NCBI RefSeq assembly: GCF_000002425.4
Contig: NC_037258.1
Location: 17,911,706-17,975,705, forward strand
Length of the DNA: 64,000 bases
Reading direction: 5' to 3'
Source of the DNA: Physcomitrium patens
Lineage: Eukaryota; Streptophyta; Bryopsida; Funariales; Funariaceae
The position numbers and the translations under genes were made by a program. Of the stretch, positions 35,400 to 47,525 are shown piece after piece. Every line of letters begins with the position of its first letter. Positions within the stretch are counted from its first letter, which is position 1. Under the pieces are notes generated by a model that did not search any database, was not told the DNA's origin, and saw only the letters and a program-made list of their open reading frames with translations.

Positions 35400-38040
35400 T
35401 ATACCATTTAAAATCTCTAACAAGAGCTCATATTTGATTTGTGAAAAAAAAATATGAATCTCTATAGATGTGCATAGACTATTAAAGACTTAAGAAGATC
35501 ACCATCAAGAATAGATATCTTTTATGTCTAATTTCAAGACTTTTTGATAAATTCAATGAAGCAGAGATCTATATAAAAATAGATCTATAAAGAGCAAACA
35601 ACTTGGTTTGCATCAAAAAAAGAATTGAATAGAAGTTAGTTTTTTAAACTAGATATGGATATTTTGAATATAATGCAATGCCTTTTAGACTCATAAATAT
35701 ACCAACTGATTTTCAACATCTTATAAATGATGTTGTTTGTGAATTTTTTTATAATTTTTTTATTTATTATTTAGAAATTATTTTAATTTATTTTAAAATA
35801 TAAAAAATATAAATTTCATATTTTATATATATTATAAAAATTTAGAGATGCAAGATTATATGCTAAGATGAAAAAATGTATATTCTATATTACTCAAGTT
35901 GACTTCAAAGGATATATCGTTTCCAACAAAAGTCTATTGATGGATCCAAAGAAGGTCTAGACTATTGTGCAATAATTTTAAAAAAATTAATTAGTAAAAG
36001 ATCTTCTTTAAGAACTTTTCGTAAGTTGTAGCTCCTCTTACACGTCTCACATGTAAAGATAAACTTGAGTGGAACAAAGAAGATAAAACATCTTTTGAAG
36101 CCTTGAAGACAACATTTATTTTTTTATTAATTTTGTATCACATCAATTTTTTTAAGGCATTCTTCATAGAAACAAACACATTAGATTTTATTATAGATAT
36201 TATTTTGTTATAAATGGAAGTAGATAACACGCTCTACCTAGTAGTTTTTTATTTTAAAAAATTTTCAACTATCAAGATTAACTATGAAATCTATAACAAA
36301 GAACTTCTTACAATCATGGATATATTTCAAAAATAGCACCATTATCTAAAAGGTGCCTCAAGTGTAATCACTCTATATATAAATCATAAGAATCTTGAGT
36401 ACTTCATATCTGTACATATTATGAATTGTCGCCAAGCTTGTTGAAGCATGTCTTTATTAGGATTTGATTTGAAGATTATTTATTTATTTGAAAGATAATA
36501 AAATTTATTAAATGCCCTTCTTAGATGTTCTTATTTTGTACCATAAGAAAAAAACATAGTTTTAGATTAATAAAGAATAATTTTCTTGAAGCCAAAGTAT
36601 TTTCATCTTAAAGCAATAAAATCAATATTGATTATTGATTCAATATTTATCAAACAAATTCAATCAAGTATGTCTTTTAATTTTTTTCTTTATCATATAA
36701 AAAATTATTCTTCTAAGTCTCATGGTATTTCTAAATTTGAATTTAAAAATAATCTATTCTATTTTTAAAAAGAATTATATATTTAAAAATATAATACATG
36801 ATTACATATTTTTTAATTTCATCATAATTTTCTAGTAGATAGATATTTTGGATACAATGAGATTTTGGAACTAATATCAAGAGATTTTTAGTAGCCTCAT
36901 AGGTAGAAGGCAATTAAAGACTTTGTATAATCATATAACATTTTTTCAAGATCAAAAATTTCTTGTTATCAATCTTATGAACTTCTTTAGCCATTACATA
37001 TTCTAGAACACCTATAGTCTTTCATTTTTGTAGATTTTATCATGAATCTTTCAGTCTCAAGTTTGTATGATTCTATATTTGTGATAGTAGATTATTTACC
37101 AAAATAGAAAATTTTGTATCATTTATAAAATCTATCACAATTGAAAAAATGACTAAGCTTTTTCTTGACAACATCTATTCCTATTATGGATTATTCAAAG
37201 ATATTATATTACATAAGAAGATTCAATTTACATCAAGGTTTTGAAGAATCTTTTTTAAGATTCTAAAAGTATATATAAAGTCTTTTTTTCCTTTTTATCA
37301 TAAAAACTAATTGGTAAATAAAAAAATAAATCAAATTTTAGAGTGGTATTTGAGGTATACTATCAACTATCATTAAGATGGTTAGACAACACATTTGCCA
37401 TTGATAGAATTTGTATATAATAATTTGATATATTCTTTTATTTAATATATATATATATATTAATTATAGAAATCACCTATGATTTAATATTTTTGACTTT
37501 TCAAAAATTTATAATCCTACAATAGAAGATTTGACAAATCATTTGTTAAAGCTACATGCAACAATGATGGCACAATTAAAAGAAGGTCAAAAATGACAAA
37601 AGTTTAATATAGATGTTTATTGCAAGAAACAACCACAATTCAATGTAGATGACAAGGTATGATTTCTTCATTATAATATTAAGACGACTCATCTTTGTGA
37701 TAAGTTGGACTATCATAGGCTTGAACCTTTTCTTATTTGTAAAAAGAATAAATCTTATTGATTATTGATTACATCTATTAAAATCTAGGTAGATCCACTT
37801 TGTATTCTACATATTTCTTCTTGAGCCATATAAGACAATGAATATCTCAAGAAGAAGACAAATGCTACCTACTCCTATAGAAGTATATAATGATCAAGAA
37901 TTCAAGGTAAAAGAAGTCTTAAATTCAAGGAAACATCAAAAATAGATTAAAATATCTTGTTCATTGGCGTAGATATAATATTACTATACACATATGGGAG
38001 TCAATAAAGAATCTTAAAAATGTAGCATAGAAGGTTGAAG
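35400..38040 (+). pseudogene. Chromovirus D1 RT, RNase H, integrase and chromodomain remains
   Basis: Recognisable though decayed: RT around 35590-36000 (FNAMPF-like EYNAMPFRLINAP, then VVCEFF), RNase H near 36360-36420 (YINHKNLEYF, the Ty3 TDHKNLEY motif), integrase N-terminal zinc region and core near 36.8-37.6 kb (YYQLSLR.W..TFAI at the core end), and a chromodomain at the C-terminus. This is the standard pol order for Ty3 (RT-RNase H-integrase). Confidence 0.75.
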
Positions 38041-38640
38041 CTTTTTATTGATAACATCCATCAAAATCAAGATGAAGAATATCATATCTTTGCTTTAAAA
38101 GAAATAAGATAAAAAAAAGATAACATTCTAGCTTCTATCCTTATTTATAACTTTTTTATATTTGTGGCACTAAAAAATGAAGAATCAATAATTAATAAAT
38201 TTAACTTAAAAGCTATTATATATTAAATTATTAGATGAAACATTGTAATTATCACAACCTTTAAGATGACATAATCAAAATGAAGATTCTCAAGAATAAC
38301 ATATCTTTCCTTGAATAGATGCCAAGATACAACATGTTTGATATTACAACCTTGGAAATGACTATCAATATTTGGTAATTTTATTAAAAGTAGGAACAAC
38401 TCTTGATAATGTTTTAAATATTTTATTTAAATGGAGTTATAAAGGTATTAACAAAAATCAATTAATAGGGTGGTTTTTACTCCTTGATATAAGATACTAT
38501 CAATGGTTGGAATGATCTATCAACCATCTTCAAAAAGAACAAAGATAAGACTATGTGACAAATACAATTTGTTGCATCTTGAGTTTTTTAAACATATGAT
38601 GACCATTATTCAAAGAAATTGTCCCTAAAAGAGGGACTAA

Positions 38641-38653
38641 TGTCATGGGTATA

Positions 38654-38734
<81 letters not shown>

Positions 38735-39244
38735 TTAGAATTATCTATATAATTAAATAAAAATAAGCAAAAATAGATTAATTTCATAATATCTTCTAGA
38801 GAAGCTTTATAGATGTTATTTTTATTTTTCATGTATTTGTAATTAATTAATAGGTTAGAAATTTATCCAACAAATTAGCTACATGATATATATATATATA
38901 TTATTAGCTTATAAAATAAGTTAACTATATGGCACACATATAAATAACTTGTATACCAAGTTAAGTCACGAATCTAGCAAAGTCAATACATGTTAGAGGT
39001 TCTATAAAATATTACTATGCAGCTCTTAGTTAGATAGTATATATAGAAGCAAGAGTGAAGCCTTCTTCATTCTTGTTAATGTCTTTCTAGTCATTAGATT
39101 TGTTTCAAAACTTTTTTGTCTTCTTATCTTTGACAATAGCCATTCAGGTTTAATAATATATCATCTTTGAGTGATTTTTTTAGTCCTTTTGAATAATACA
39201 AGAATATATTGAAGATTTTTTTTTTGAAAATTATGTCTTTGATA
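38641..39244 (+). repeat. 3' LTR of chromovirus D1, enlarged by a (TA)n tract
   Basis: Starts TGTCATGGGTATA and carries about 80 bp of (TA)n at 38650-38732 where the 5' LTR has only a few TA units. It also has extra sequence in the middle. Otherwise collinear with 33073-33488. Confidence 0.8.
38650..38732. repeat. Long (TA)n microsatellite
   Basis: About 80 bp of alternating TA with one GT interruption; the longest such tract in the window. Confidence 0.95.
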
Positions 39245-41825
39245 TTATATATTCATTCTAATTTATATTTGGATGTCAACCAAGTAAGAAGAGTAATAGC
39301 TTCAGAGTAATTTTTAATAAATATCTAATAAAAATTGACAAATCTAGAGAGACATTGTACATTGTGGTAATTATCTTTGGAGTTGTCTACTCAATTATAT
39401 CGTAAAATTTTTTTTAGGTCTATCAATAGGCCTTCATTATAATGATATATTTTTAAAATTATAATTTTAATTAATATAATACATATTTTTTTAATTTGGC
39501 AAATAATCCTATATGTCATAATTTGTACAAGACTAATCTCATATATTATTTATATTCTCTAAGAGTCTTAGAATAGATTAAGATATCATTAAGAGAATAG
39601 ATAACAAACATATTTAAGAATTCTCAAAAAATAACATTCATCAAATATTGGAATATAGCTGGAATATTTATTAATCCAAAAGACATGATATTATATTTAA
39701 AATGCCCGTACTTTGTCCAAAATGTTGTCTTTCATTTATCTTGTTCTTTAATCTATATCAAATTGTATATTTTATAGAGATTTATTTTGGTATAAATCCT
39801 AGCTTAATCAAGTTGCTCCAAAAGCCCTGATATTAATGATAATCAATAACAATTCTTTTCTATTATTTTATTAAAGTGTCAATAATCAATACACATTTTT
39901 CAAAGTTCCATTTTTTTCTTCAAAAAACTTATTGGTGAACTTGCTAAAAATTTGGAATATCAAATAAAATTCTTTATAAGATTTTACATCAAAATAATCC
40001 TTCAATGCCAAAAACTTATTTTGTGATATGTTGTAGATTGAGCCAAAAGGTAGTTGAGTCCTTTTTTAAAGATTGATGGCATAATCATATGATTGATACT
40101 TTGACAATATGTCAGCATTCTTCTTTTCAAAATCATCTTAAAATTTCTTAAACTCTTTTAAGATAGCTACTAATAAGATAGCTTCTTCAAGAGCTAGAAT
40201 TTTATAAATAAAAAATAGAATTTCTTTCTTATTCCACTTCATAAAAGTCTTTGCTTTCAAAAATAAAAGCTTTATTGTTGATGGCTTCTTGACAATTTTT
40301 GCCCAAAAAGATTCTATAGAAAATTAAATCTTATAAAATCTCCAATTTATAGATGGATTATATCATTTCAAGTAAAAAAGTCTAAAATCACATTATTAGA
40401 TGAAATTCTAATAAAACTAAATAATATTTTGCTATTATAGCACTCAAATAATATTTATAATAATACAATTTTATAAATAATATAACCTAAAGATTAAGGT
40501 CATCTATCTATTACTTCTACATATATAGATTTTGATTTTTGTACTAAAAGAATTCCATGAAGTTTGAAAAACTTATCATCTAAAAAGCAAGCACATGCTC
40601 TTGAACCTATTAAGGTATTTGTTTGAAGTCTTTTTAGACCAAGAAATAAAGATATAATAAAATAACAATCAAGTTCGAAAAAGAAAGAGAGACCTTGATA
40701 AATTTGAGGTATTGAAATGTCTAATTATATAGTTCCTATTAAAGGTAGGCCTTTTTATTTTCTTAAATAGTTGCACTTCTAGTCATGATTGTATCTTATT
40801 TTTTTGAATAATTTTTAAATTTTTGGCCTTCTTCACCATAATATAAGCATAAGCCTTATTTAAATTGACATTTCTTTTCTTTTGATATATGAAATTTGAA
40901 TCATATTGCATTAATTTGCATATCTTTATCTCTAAAATGTGGAAGTAATGTATTTATTGAAGCAACAAAGTACAATTTTTTGATATGTTGCTTTATTAAA
41001 GTCCACAAGCATTGAACTTGACAGTATTATAATAATTAATTATAGCACTTTATAGCTTAGTTGATAGCTTTATTAAGTATTTAAAGTTCAAGTAATAACA
41101 ATAATAGGTCTTTTATATCATCTCTTAGTTTCTTATAGAATTAACTCATAAGAACTTATTCATTACAATTGATGTTACAAACCAATTGCCTAAAATCATA
41201 TGCATAAACTGATGGAAAGCATGATTCTTGACATAATGAGAAAATCTTTGTTGTTGATCATTGTGCCTTATCATATTTTCCAAATACATCTACAAATAAT
41301 TCTAAAAAAACTTCAAAGTTACTCAAGATTGAAATTTTCTTTTCAAATAAAGGAGCAAATCAAGATAAGACTTGTCTTGTGAGTAAGATTTCAACTAAAA
41401 CAACTCATAATTCTTTTATTGAATAGTACCTATATCGCAGAAAATTTATCAATTAAATTTGATTAACAAATCCTCAAAACTTCATACATGTACTATTAAA
41501 CTTTTCTAGAAGAGTAGATTGACACTCTTTATATTATTGAATATACGAATTTTCTTATTGAGGTATAGGTGCCACTACCTCGTTAGATGTAGAAGCTTAA
41601 AAAAGTGATTGCATCATAGATTGATTTGCTTTAGGTCTTGCATCATAATGACAACTTCAAAAAATCCCTCAATTTGAGAGCTTTTATTAGCTAAAGTATT
41701 TAGTGTGTTGATAATAACATCTAACTTGGACTTAGAAGACTCAACCATATTAACATCTTCACCTTCAATCATCCTTAAAAAGAAAAAAAGTTTTTTTTTA
41801 ATAATACCAATTTAAAAGATACATC

Positions 41826-42913
41826 AAAATAATATATATATATATATTTCTCTTTTTTATCAATTTTTTGATAGCAACAAGTATGTCATAGTTTCTTATA
41901 ATTATTTAAAGCTTTTAAACTATATCCATATCTTTTTTAAGAATATTATATAAAATTAAAATTATATAATATTTAAATTTTATTTAATAGGTTATTATTT
42001 AAATTTTATTTAATTATTATTTATTTTATGATTATATAATATAAAATAAAATAATTTATTTCATGACCTATTTTCATTTTATATTATATAAAAAAGTCAA
42101 TACTTTCATTAAATAGCTTTTCTTCACCAAGCAAAAAACCTAAGTAAGGCTTTTGAACCATGGCCTTTAAAAATGTTTAATAATCTCCACTCAAAAGAAG
42201 GTTTGGGGATTTGAAAGGGCTCTAAGATGCAATAGGTAAATATTTAAAATAAGCAAAAAATTAGCAAGGTACCTCCTCCAAAAAGTGTCTTTCATGAATA
42301 TCAAGTATAGGAAAATACCATTATCAACACAAAATAGAAATTGGCTATAACTAAATAGTGATCACACCTTCAATCACAATTTTATTTACATGCAACTGGT
42401 AACAAACTTCAGAACAACAACAACAAATTTTCTTATATGTCAACTGCAATGTGCACATGCTCAGTCAGATTCAGGATGCACATTTGCAGATGGAATTCCT
42501 GTTGTATAATTTTTTTCTAAATTTTCCTATGAAGCAAACATATTTTTATACCTCCAAAATCATCTCTCCTTGGCAATGTAATTTCCATTCAAATATTTCT
42601 ACAGTAGCAGCTATGGTCTAGTGCCATGAGATGAGTCTGAGCCAGTAACAAATTACCCTCCTGGATTGTGTTTAGAGAGAGCAATTAGAAAGGAAAGTTG
42701 AAATTCACAACTCTTGTATACACAGTGATGTAGGATTTAGGATCTGGTGACTTGGGATTAATTAGAATCTCAAGCCGTAAATGTTTTGGTCCTTGCAATG
42801 GAATTAATTAGTTTGTAGGTTGGATAGAGAAGTAAGTAGATAGATAGGCTAAGTAGGTGGATAAATAATTTAGTTGAGTTGGTGAATAATTAAGTTGGTA
42901 GAATTGAATGTGA
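41826..42913. other. AT-rich flank passing into a low-copy patch
   Basis: 41832-41848 is (TA)n. 42150-42880 is much less AT-rich and contains non-repetitive sequence (for example GCACATGCTCAGTCAGATTC, and CTATGGTCTAGTGCCATGAG). No open frame or family could be recognised. It may be a small remnant of host DNA between two retroelements. Confidence 0.35.
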
Positions 42914-43484
42914 GTGTATATAATAATAAAATATCTATATATTATTTTTATGATTATACAAGTTGTTTTAAGTTTTCTTAAAAAAATCTATGCAATAATA
43001 CTTAAAGACTTATTAGTTTGTAATATCAAGCAATATCTTAACAACAATAAGTTCTTATTTATAGAAGATCTTTTGTATTTTGAAGACTATTTATATATTC
43101 CAAAAGGACCAAAGCAACTTTAAGTTCTTCAATCTTATTATGATTTTTCAACTACAAGATATTTTGGGTTTAACAAAACATTAGAGCTTGTCTCTCAATG
43201 ATTTTTGGTGGCTTCAAATGTGGAAAATCATGAAGGACTTTGTTCTCTCATAAGACATTTGTTCAAGTTCTAAGAATTTTTGGCATGGTCTTTACAGACT
43301 TCTACATTTCCTACCAATTTCAAAGAAAATATGGTCTTCATTATCAATAGATTTCATCATTGATCTACTACCATCAATTAGATTTGATGCTATCTACATT
43401 GTTGTAGATTGACTTACAAAAATGTCATATTTTATTTTATATACAAAGATAAGTTTTAGAGAAGAAATGATAAGACTTTATTTT

Positions 43485-43487
<3 letters not shown>

Positions 43488-43520
<33 letters not shown>
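43488..43520. repeat. (TA)n microsatellite
   Basis: About 33 bp inside the integrase remains of the family-B element; it looks like an expansion within former coding sequence. Confidence 0.95.
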
Positions 43521-43523
<3 letters not shown>

Positions 43524-44532
43524 TATATTGATATTATGGCCTATTTGATATCATTTTTGATTGAAGACCTCAATTTATATCAAATTTTTGAAAATCCTTT
43601 TTTAAAATATTGAAGGTAGATATAAAACTTTTCCACGTCTTTAGTCTTCAAATAAATGATCAAAAAAAACAAATCAATTAAATTTTAGAAAAATATTTAT
43701 AATATACCATCAACTATTAACAAGATGATTGGACCTTGTATTTATCTTTAACAAAGTTTGCTTATAATAATACTCTTCATGCTTCAACTCAGCAAATATC
43801 ATGTTATTCTAATTATGGTTATCATCCAAAGGTTAATTTTTTAGGTATACTAAAAGATGAAAATCTTACAACTAAAGATCTTGTAAAGTAATTGTTACAA
43901 CTCTAATCAACTTTGAAGCTCTGTTTACATGCAACTTAAGATTCTTACAAAGCATCTTTAAAAAAAAATTAAAATATTCCTTGCTTTTTAATTTTGAAAT
44001 AAAATATTGCTTCTTTAACAAAATATCAAGATCAATCGGCCTTGCAATAAGTTGGACTACCAAAGATTGGGACCATTTTGTATTCAAAAGCAAATCAATT
44101 CAATGGCTTATCAATTAGAACTAATTATATCCATAAAAATACATCTAGTCTTTCATGTTTCTTTTTTAGACGTTTATTCAAAATTAATTTTTTCAAAAAG
44201 AATACAATCATGACTGCCTTACATTGAAATAGATAATCATATAGAATATGAGGTCGAAAAAATCTTTGATTCTTCGTGAAGAAGAGGTAAGTTGGAATAT
44301 TTATTTATTAGCATGGCTATGATGTCAACGAGCATATGTAGAAACCAGAAAAAAATCTAATAAATTTGTCACAAAAATTACAAGATTTTCATTGATACTA
44401 TCTTCAAAAATCTAAACCTATTTCAAGATGAATTTTTTATAAAGTTATTGCTAGAATATTTTATATATAAAAAAAAAAAGTAGAAATGAAATCAATGCTT
44501 CTTTTAAAACTTAGAATTACAAAGGGAGGTGA

Positions 44533-44976
44533 TATTATAGACATCTAACAAGAAGATTTTAGAAATATATTAGAAATATTATAATAGGTTCTAAAAGATT
44601 CTATAAGATTTTATAATGATTTTAAAAATATTCTAAAATATTTAAAAAAATTCTAAGAAGATTAATAAAGTTATTTGAAAAGCTTCTTAGGATTTTTTTT
44701 ATCTTCAAGCAATATGAAAACTTTTCAAGAAGCTTCTTAAGGTTGCTTCAACTTCAAGCAATATGAGAACTTCTTGAAAAGCTTCCTAATACTTAGTATA
44801 TATTGTAGTCGAGGTTGAGAAGATCCTCAATTTCAACAATACATCTCTTAGAGCTCTAGCTCACCTTTCTTGGTGTTGATCTTATATTCATCTAATTTAA
44901 TCAATTTTTTGTTAATTTATTGTTAAAACTCTTTTATTTAAGTTTTTTTTGGTCTCCTATATAGTGTATTAATAAC
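44533..44976 (+). repeat. 3' LTR of the family-B chromovirus
   Basis: About 444 bp, from TATTATAGACATC (decayed TGTCATAGACATC) to GTGTATTAATAACA (decayed TATGACA end). Same family as the LTRs at 13152, 17672 and 23537. Confidence 0.8.
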
Positions 44977-45168
44977 AAATCAAATCCAAGTTAAATATAT
45001 CTATAATAGATTTCAAAAGGTCAATGAATATCCTACTTATATTAAAAAAAAATTAAAAATGTAAGATTTCTTTGATGATTTATTTGATATTAAGAGCTAA
45101 TTTTTTACTAAGTAAAAAAAGATTTTGTCAATAAAATTAGATCTTATAAAAATTAGAATTAGAAAATA

Positions 45169-45179
45169 CACATACACAT

Positions 45180-45222
<43 letters not shown>
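45169..45222. repeat. Compound (CA)n(TA)n microsatellite
   Basis: About 22 bp rich in CA followed by about 32 bp of TA. Confidence 0.95.
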
Positions 45223-45226
<4 letters not shown>

Positions 45227-45453
45227 ATAATTTATTTCTAGTTCATCATATATATTTAAATTATATATTTTATTTTAGATTTTACTTTAACATAAGAATC
45301 CAATTTTAAAATAATAAAAAATATTTATTAAAAAATAAAATATTTCAACAAATATTAAAAAAAAATATTCTTATATCTTATAAAATTAATATACTAATTA
45401 TAGTTATTAATTTTATTTAATACTTTTAGTATAAAATCATCTAATTATTAAAA

Positions 45454-45455
<2 letters not shown>

Positions 45456-45493
<38 letters not shown>
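45456..45493. repeat. (TA)n microsatellite
   Basis: About 37 bp of alternating TA. Confidence 0.95.
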
Positions 45494-45497
<4 letters not shown>

Positions 45498-47207
45498 AAT
45501 TTTTTTATATAAAAATATAACCACCTGCTTAGTAGAAGTTTAAGAATTTGACTTTTTTTTCTTTAATCTAGAGAAAAATAAAATTAAAGTACTATTATAA
45601 AGAATTTTATGTTTGGTATGACTTTATTTTATTTGATATAAACTTTTACAGATTTAAAATTAGCACCAATTACATAAGATCAAAATAGAGATGAATTAAT
45701 GAATAATAAAGAAAGATGGATTTTATTAGTAGGAGATATGAAAATAGTCAAAGAAAAAAATAAATAATCTAATCATTATCTTATGTAGAAAAATAAATTT
45801 ATTGAAATAAGATTCTAATTGATTAAAATAATTATTCAAAAAGATATCATTTATAAATTATAGATAAATTATACTACAACATATTAAAGATAAGGTGCAT
45901 AATCATTTTTATGTTATAAATAAATAAAATAGACCAATATTATTTTTATAAATTATTGGCTATAATTACTATATATATATATTACAAATAGAGAGCTTAA
46001 AAAGTATATTTTTTATACACCTAATATAAGGCTATTAATATTTAATATTTTAAAAAGCAAGTCGTTATATAATGAAATTATAGAAAAAAATTAATACAAT
46101 TAGTATTATATCTAAAAAAAAGTTAAAAACTTGATTAAATGTAATTAAAGTTTAATTGAAGGTGTCTTCAAACTGAAGGAAGATTTTGAAGGAACTTCAA
46201 AATCTACTTTGACTTGTTTTAAACACAATCTATTTTTTCCCACCAAATATAAAACAAGTTTATTTCTATTCATAATATATTATCATCTATTCATTAAAAG
46301 ACTACTTAGAATTTTTAGATAGTATATAATAATTTAGTATTTTAAGAATCCAAATGATCTCTTATCAAGTTATGAAACAAGATTTGAATTAGAATGATTA
46401 ATCATAAATCTTATATATTTATTTTTAATTTCAAAATTAATTGCACATAATAAAATCCCCACAATGCCCCAAGATGTAAAAGAACCTTTAAAACACTTTG
46501 TATAAGAAAAATATAGTTACAACATTGATAAAAGACAAATCTTTTTTCTAAATGCTTAATTAATTCTCAATTTGCTAATACAAGCTAAACAACTAAGTAG
46601 TCACATACTTTCACACTTCTCTTGATAGCATTAATAGATGCTACATATCACAATTTTGTAGAAGTTGGATTCTTGGTTTTGTAATCCACCCCCAGTCAGT
46701 ATTAGGTAGGCCCAAATGTCTAGAATAGGTCAAAATAAAATCTTCATCTAAAAGATATATATAAATTCCTTTTTGGGGACAAATTGTGTGAAAATACTTG
46801 GAATCCTCTTGGTTTCTATTTTCCCACATGGGGGTATTTGTTTTCCATTTTTACATCTATTGGATATATGCCAAAATGCTTAAGTTATAGGAAATGGGTT
46901 ATTAGAAATGGGTTGTCTACCTTATACCATTCCACACAATATACTGTAGTGGGCACGTACACAGTGTGCTGCAGTGGTAGAGAAAGTGAGAAAAAGTCTG
47001 GTCTAAAGACGTGATTGTTACGATTATGAAACCCACTGGAATCCTACCAACTATTAGTGAGACTAGTTTTTCATTCCAGCAAAACGATACCATCTCCTGG
47101 CAACTTGCATATTCTGCCAGTTAATTTAATGGTGAGTTTCACGTGTGTGGAATATGTTTGAAAAAAAGCAGCTGTATGACGACAGTGAAGCCAGAAAAGG
47201 ATGAGGC

Positions 47208-47525
47208 TTGGGAATGCAGAACTTGAAGCCTTGTGAAATGGATAGAAAGGAGCATCTCCGAAGCTGTAGATTTCTGAAATTTCTCGCAAGTCTGGTGGAT
47301 GGATTGGTTTCTATTTTTTTATTGCTAGCTTTTGCGAGGAGTGGTTTGGGAGAATCTCGCTGTTCGAGGGATGTGGTCACAAGCGATAGTGAGGTATCTT
47401 TTTTGGGGTTTAAAGTGCTGATTTCGAAATGGAAGTCGGAGGTTCAACTTGCGAAGTCACAAGACTTGGCATTTATCTGGTCCTTCCCATCCTGCTGTGA
47501 CAGGTACTTTCCCACGGGGAACTGA
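47208..47525 (+). CDS. Unrecognised ORF with hydrophobic N-terminal segment (possible first exon)
   Basis: 105 codons in the balanced-composition island, plus strand, left of the thermospermine synthase gene and convergent with it. A start at the internal Met (residue 11, MDRKEHLRSCRFLKFL) would put a basic stretch before a hydrophobic segment (LASLVDGLVSIFLLLAFA), as in a signal peptide or membrane anchor. The rest (SEVSFLGFKVLISKWKSEV, then FIWSFPSCCDR) has no motif I recognise. The sequence CAG/GTACTT near 47501-47506 could be a splice donor, which would make this the first exon of a longer gene, but no downstream exon was found. It could equally be a chance frame. Confidence 0.25.
   Translation: MGMQNLKPCEMDRKEHLRSCRFLKFLASLVDGLVSIFLLLAFARSGLGESRCSRDVVTSDSEVSFLGFKVLISKWKSEVQLAKSQDLAFIWSFPSCCDRYFPTGN

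Larger units (their letters stand above)
33073..39244 (+). mobile_element. Chromovirus D1 (Ty3), nearly full length, inserted in chromovirus C
   Basis: 5' LTR 33073-33488, internal region, purine tract AAAAGAGGGACTAA (38627-38640), 3' LTR 38641-39244. In order on the plus strand: gag (about 33.7-34.7 kb, zinc-knuckle remnant near 34545-34600), protease, RT (35.4-36.0 kb), RNase H (36.1-36.5 kb; VTLYINHKNLEYF), integrase (36.7-37.7 kb) and a chromodomain (about 37950-38035; KYLVHWRRYN then HIWES). The chromodomain makes it a chromovirus. It is heavily decayed, with dozens of breaks. Target duplications are no longer clear. Confidence 0.85.
23537..41825 (-). mobile_element. Chromovirus C (family B, Ty3), split by two later insertions
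   Basis: One minus-strand element in three pieces: 23537-24568 (3' LTR and end of the integrase/chromodomain region), 31558-33072 (integrase and RNase H), and 39245-41825 (RT, protease, gag to its start near 41772). The first junction is exact: removing the copia element and one AAGAT restores continuity, as seen by comparison with the intact stretch around 43925-43965 of another family-B copy. The second gap is chromovirus D1. About 5 kb of its own sequence remains. The 5' LTR beyond the gag start is not recognisable (a (TA)n tract lies at 41832). It is very old and heavily decayed, with dozens of breaks. Confidence 0.8.
42914..44976 (+). mobile_element. Family-B chromovirus, 3' part (integrase, chromodomain, 3' LTR)
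   Basis: Truncated on the left. From about 43.0 kb the plus strand reads as the RNase H-integrase junction (LYIPKGP at 43090-43110), integrase zinc region (HFGFNKTLELVS-like near 43150-43200), core (VVDRLTKM-like at 43400-43425; FAYNN at 43755-43770) and a decayed chromodomain near 44290-44380. The purine tract AAAGGGAGGTGATA (44521-44534) and the 3' LTR follow. It is an old fossil with many breaks. It gives the uninterrupted reference that shows chromovirus C was split by the copia element. Confidence 0.8.
44977..46550. other. AT-rich spacer left of the genic island
   Basis: No gene recognised. Contains (CA)n-(TA)n at 45169-45222 and (TA)n at 45456-45493. AT content falls toward 46.5 kb. 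Confidence 0.4.

Noticed and set aside
38551-38832. 93-aa frame with a long Ile-Tyr repeat; also similar frames at 43422, 54240 and 61717
   Set aside because: The IYIYIY stretches are translations of (TA)n microsatellites, not genes.
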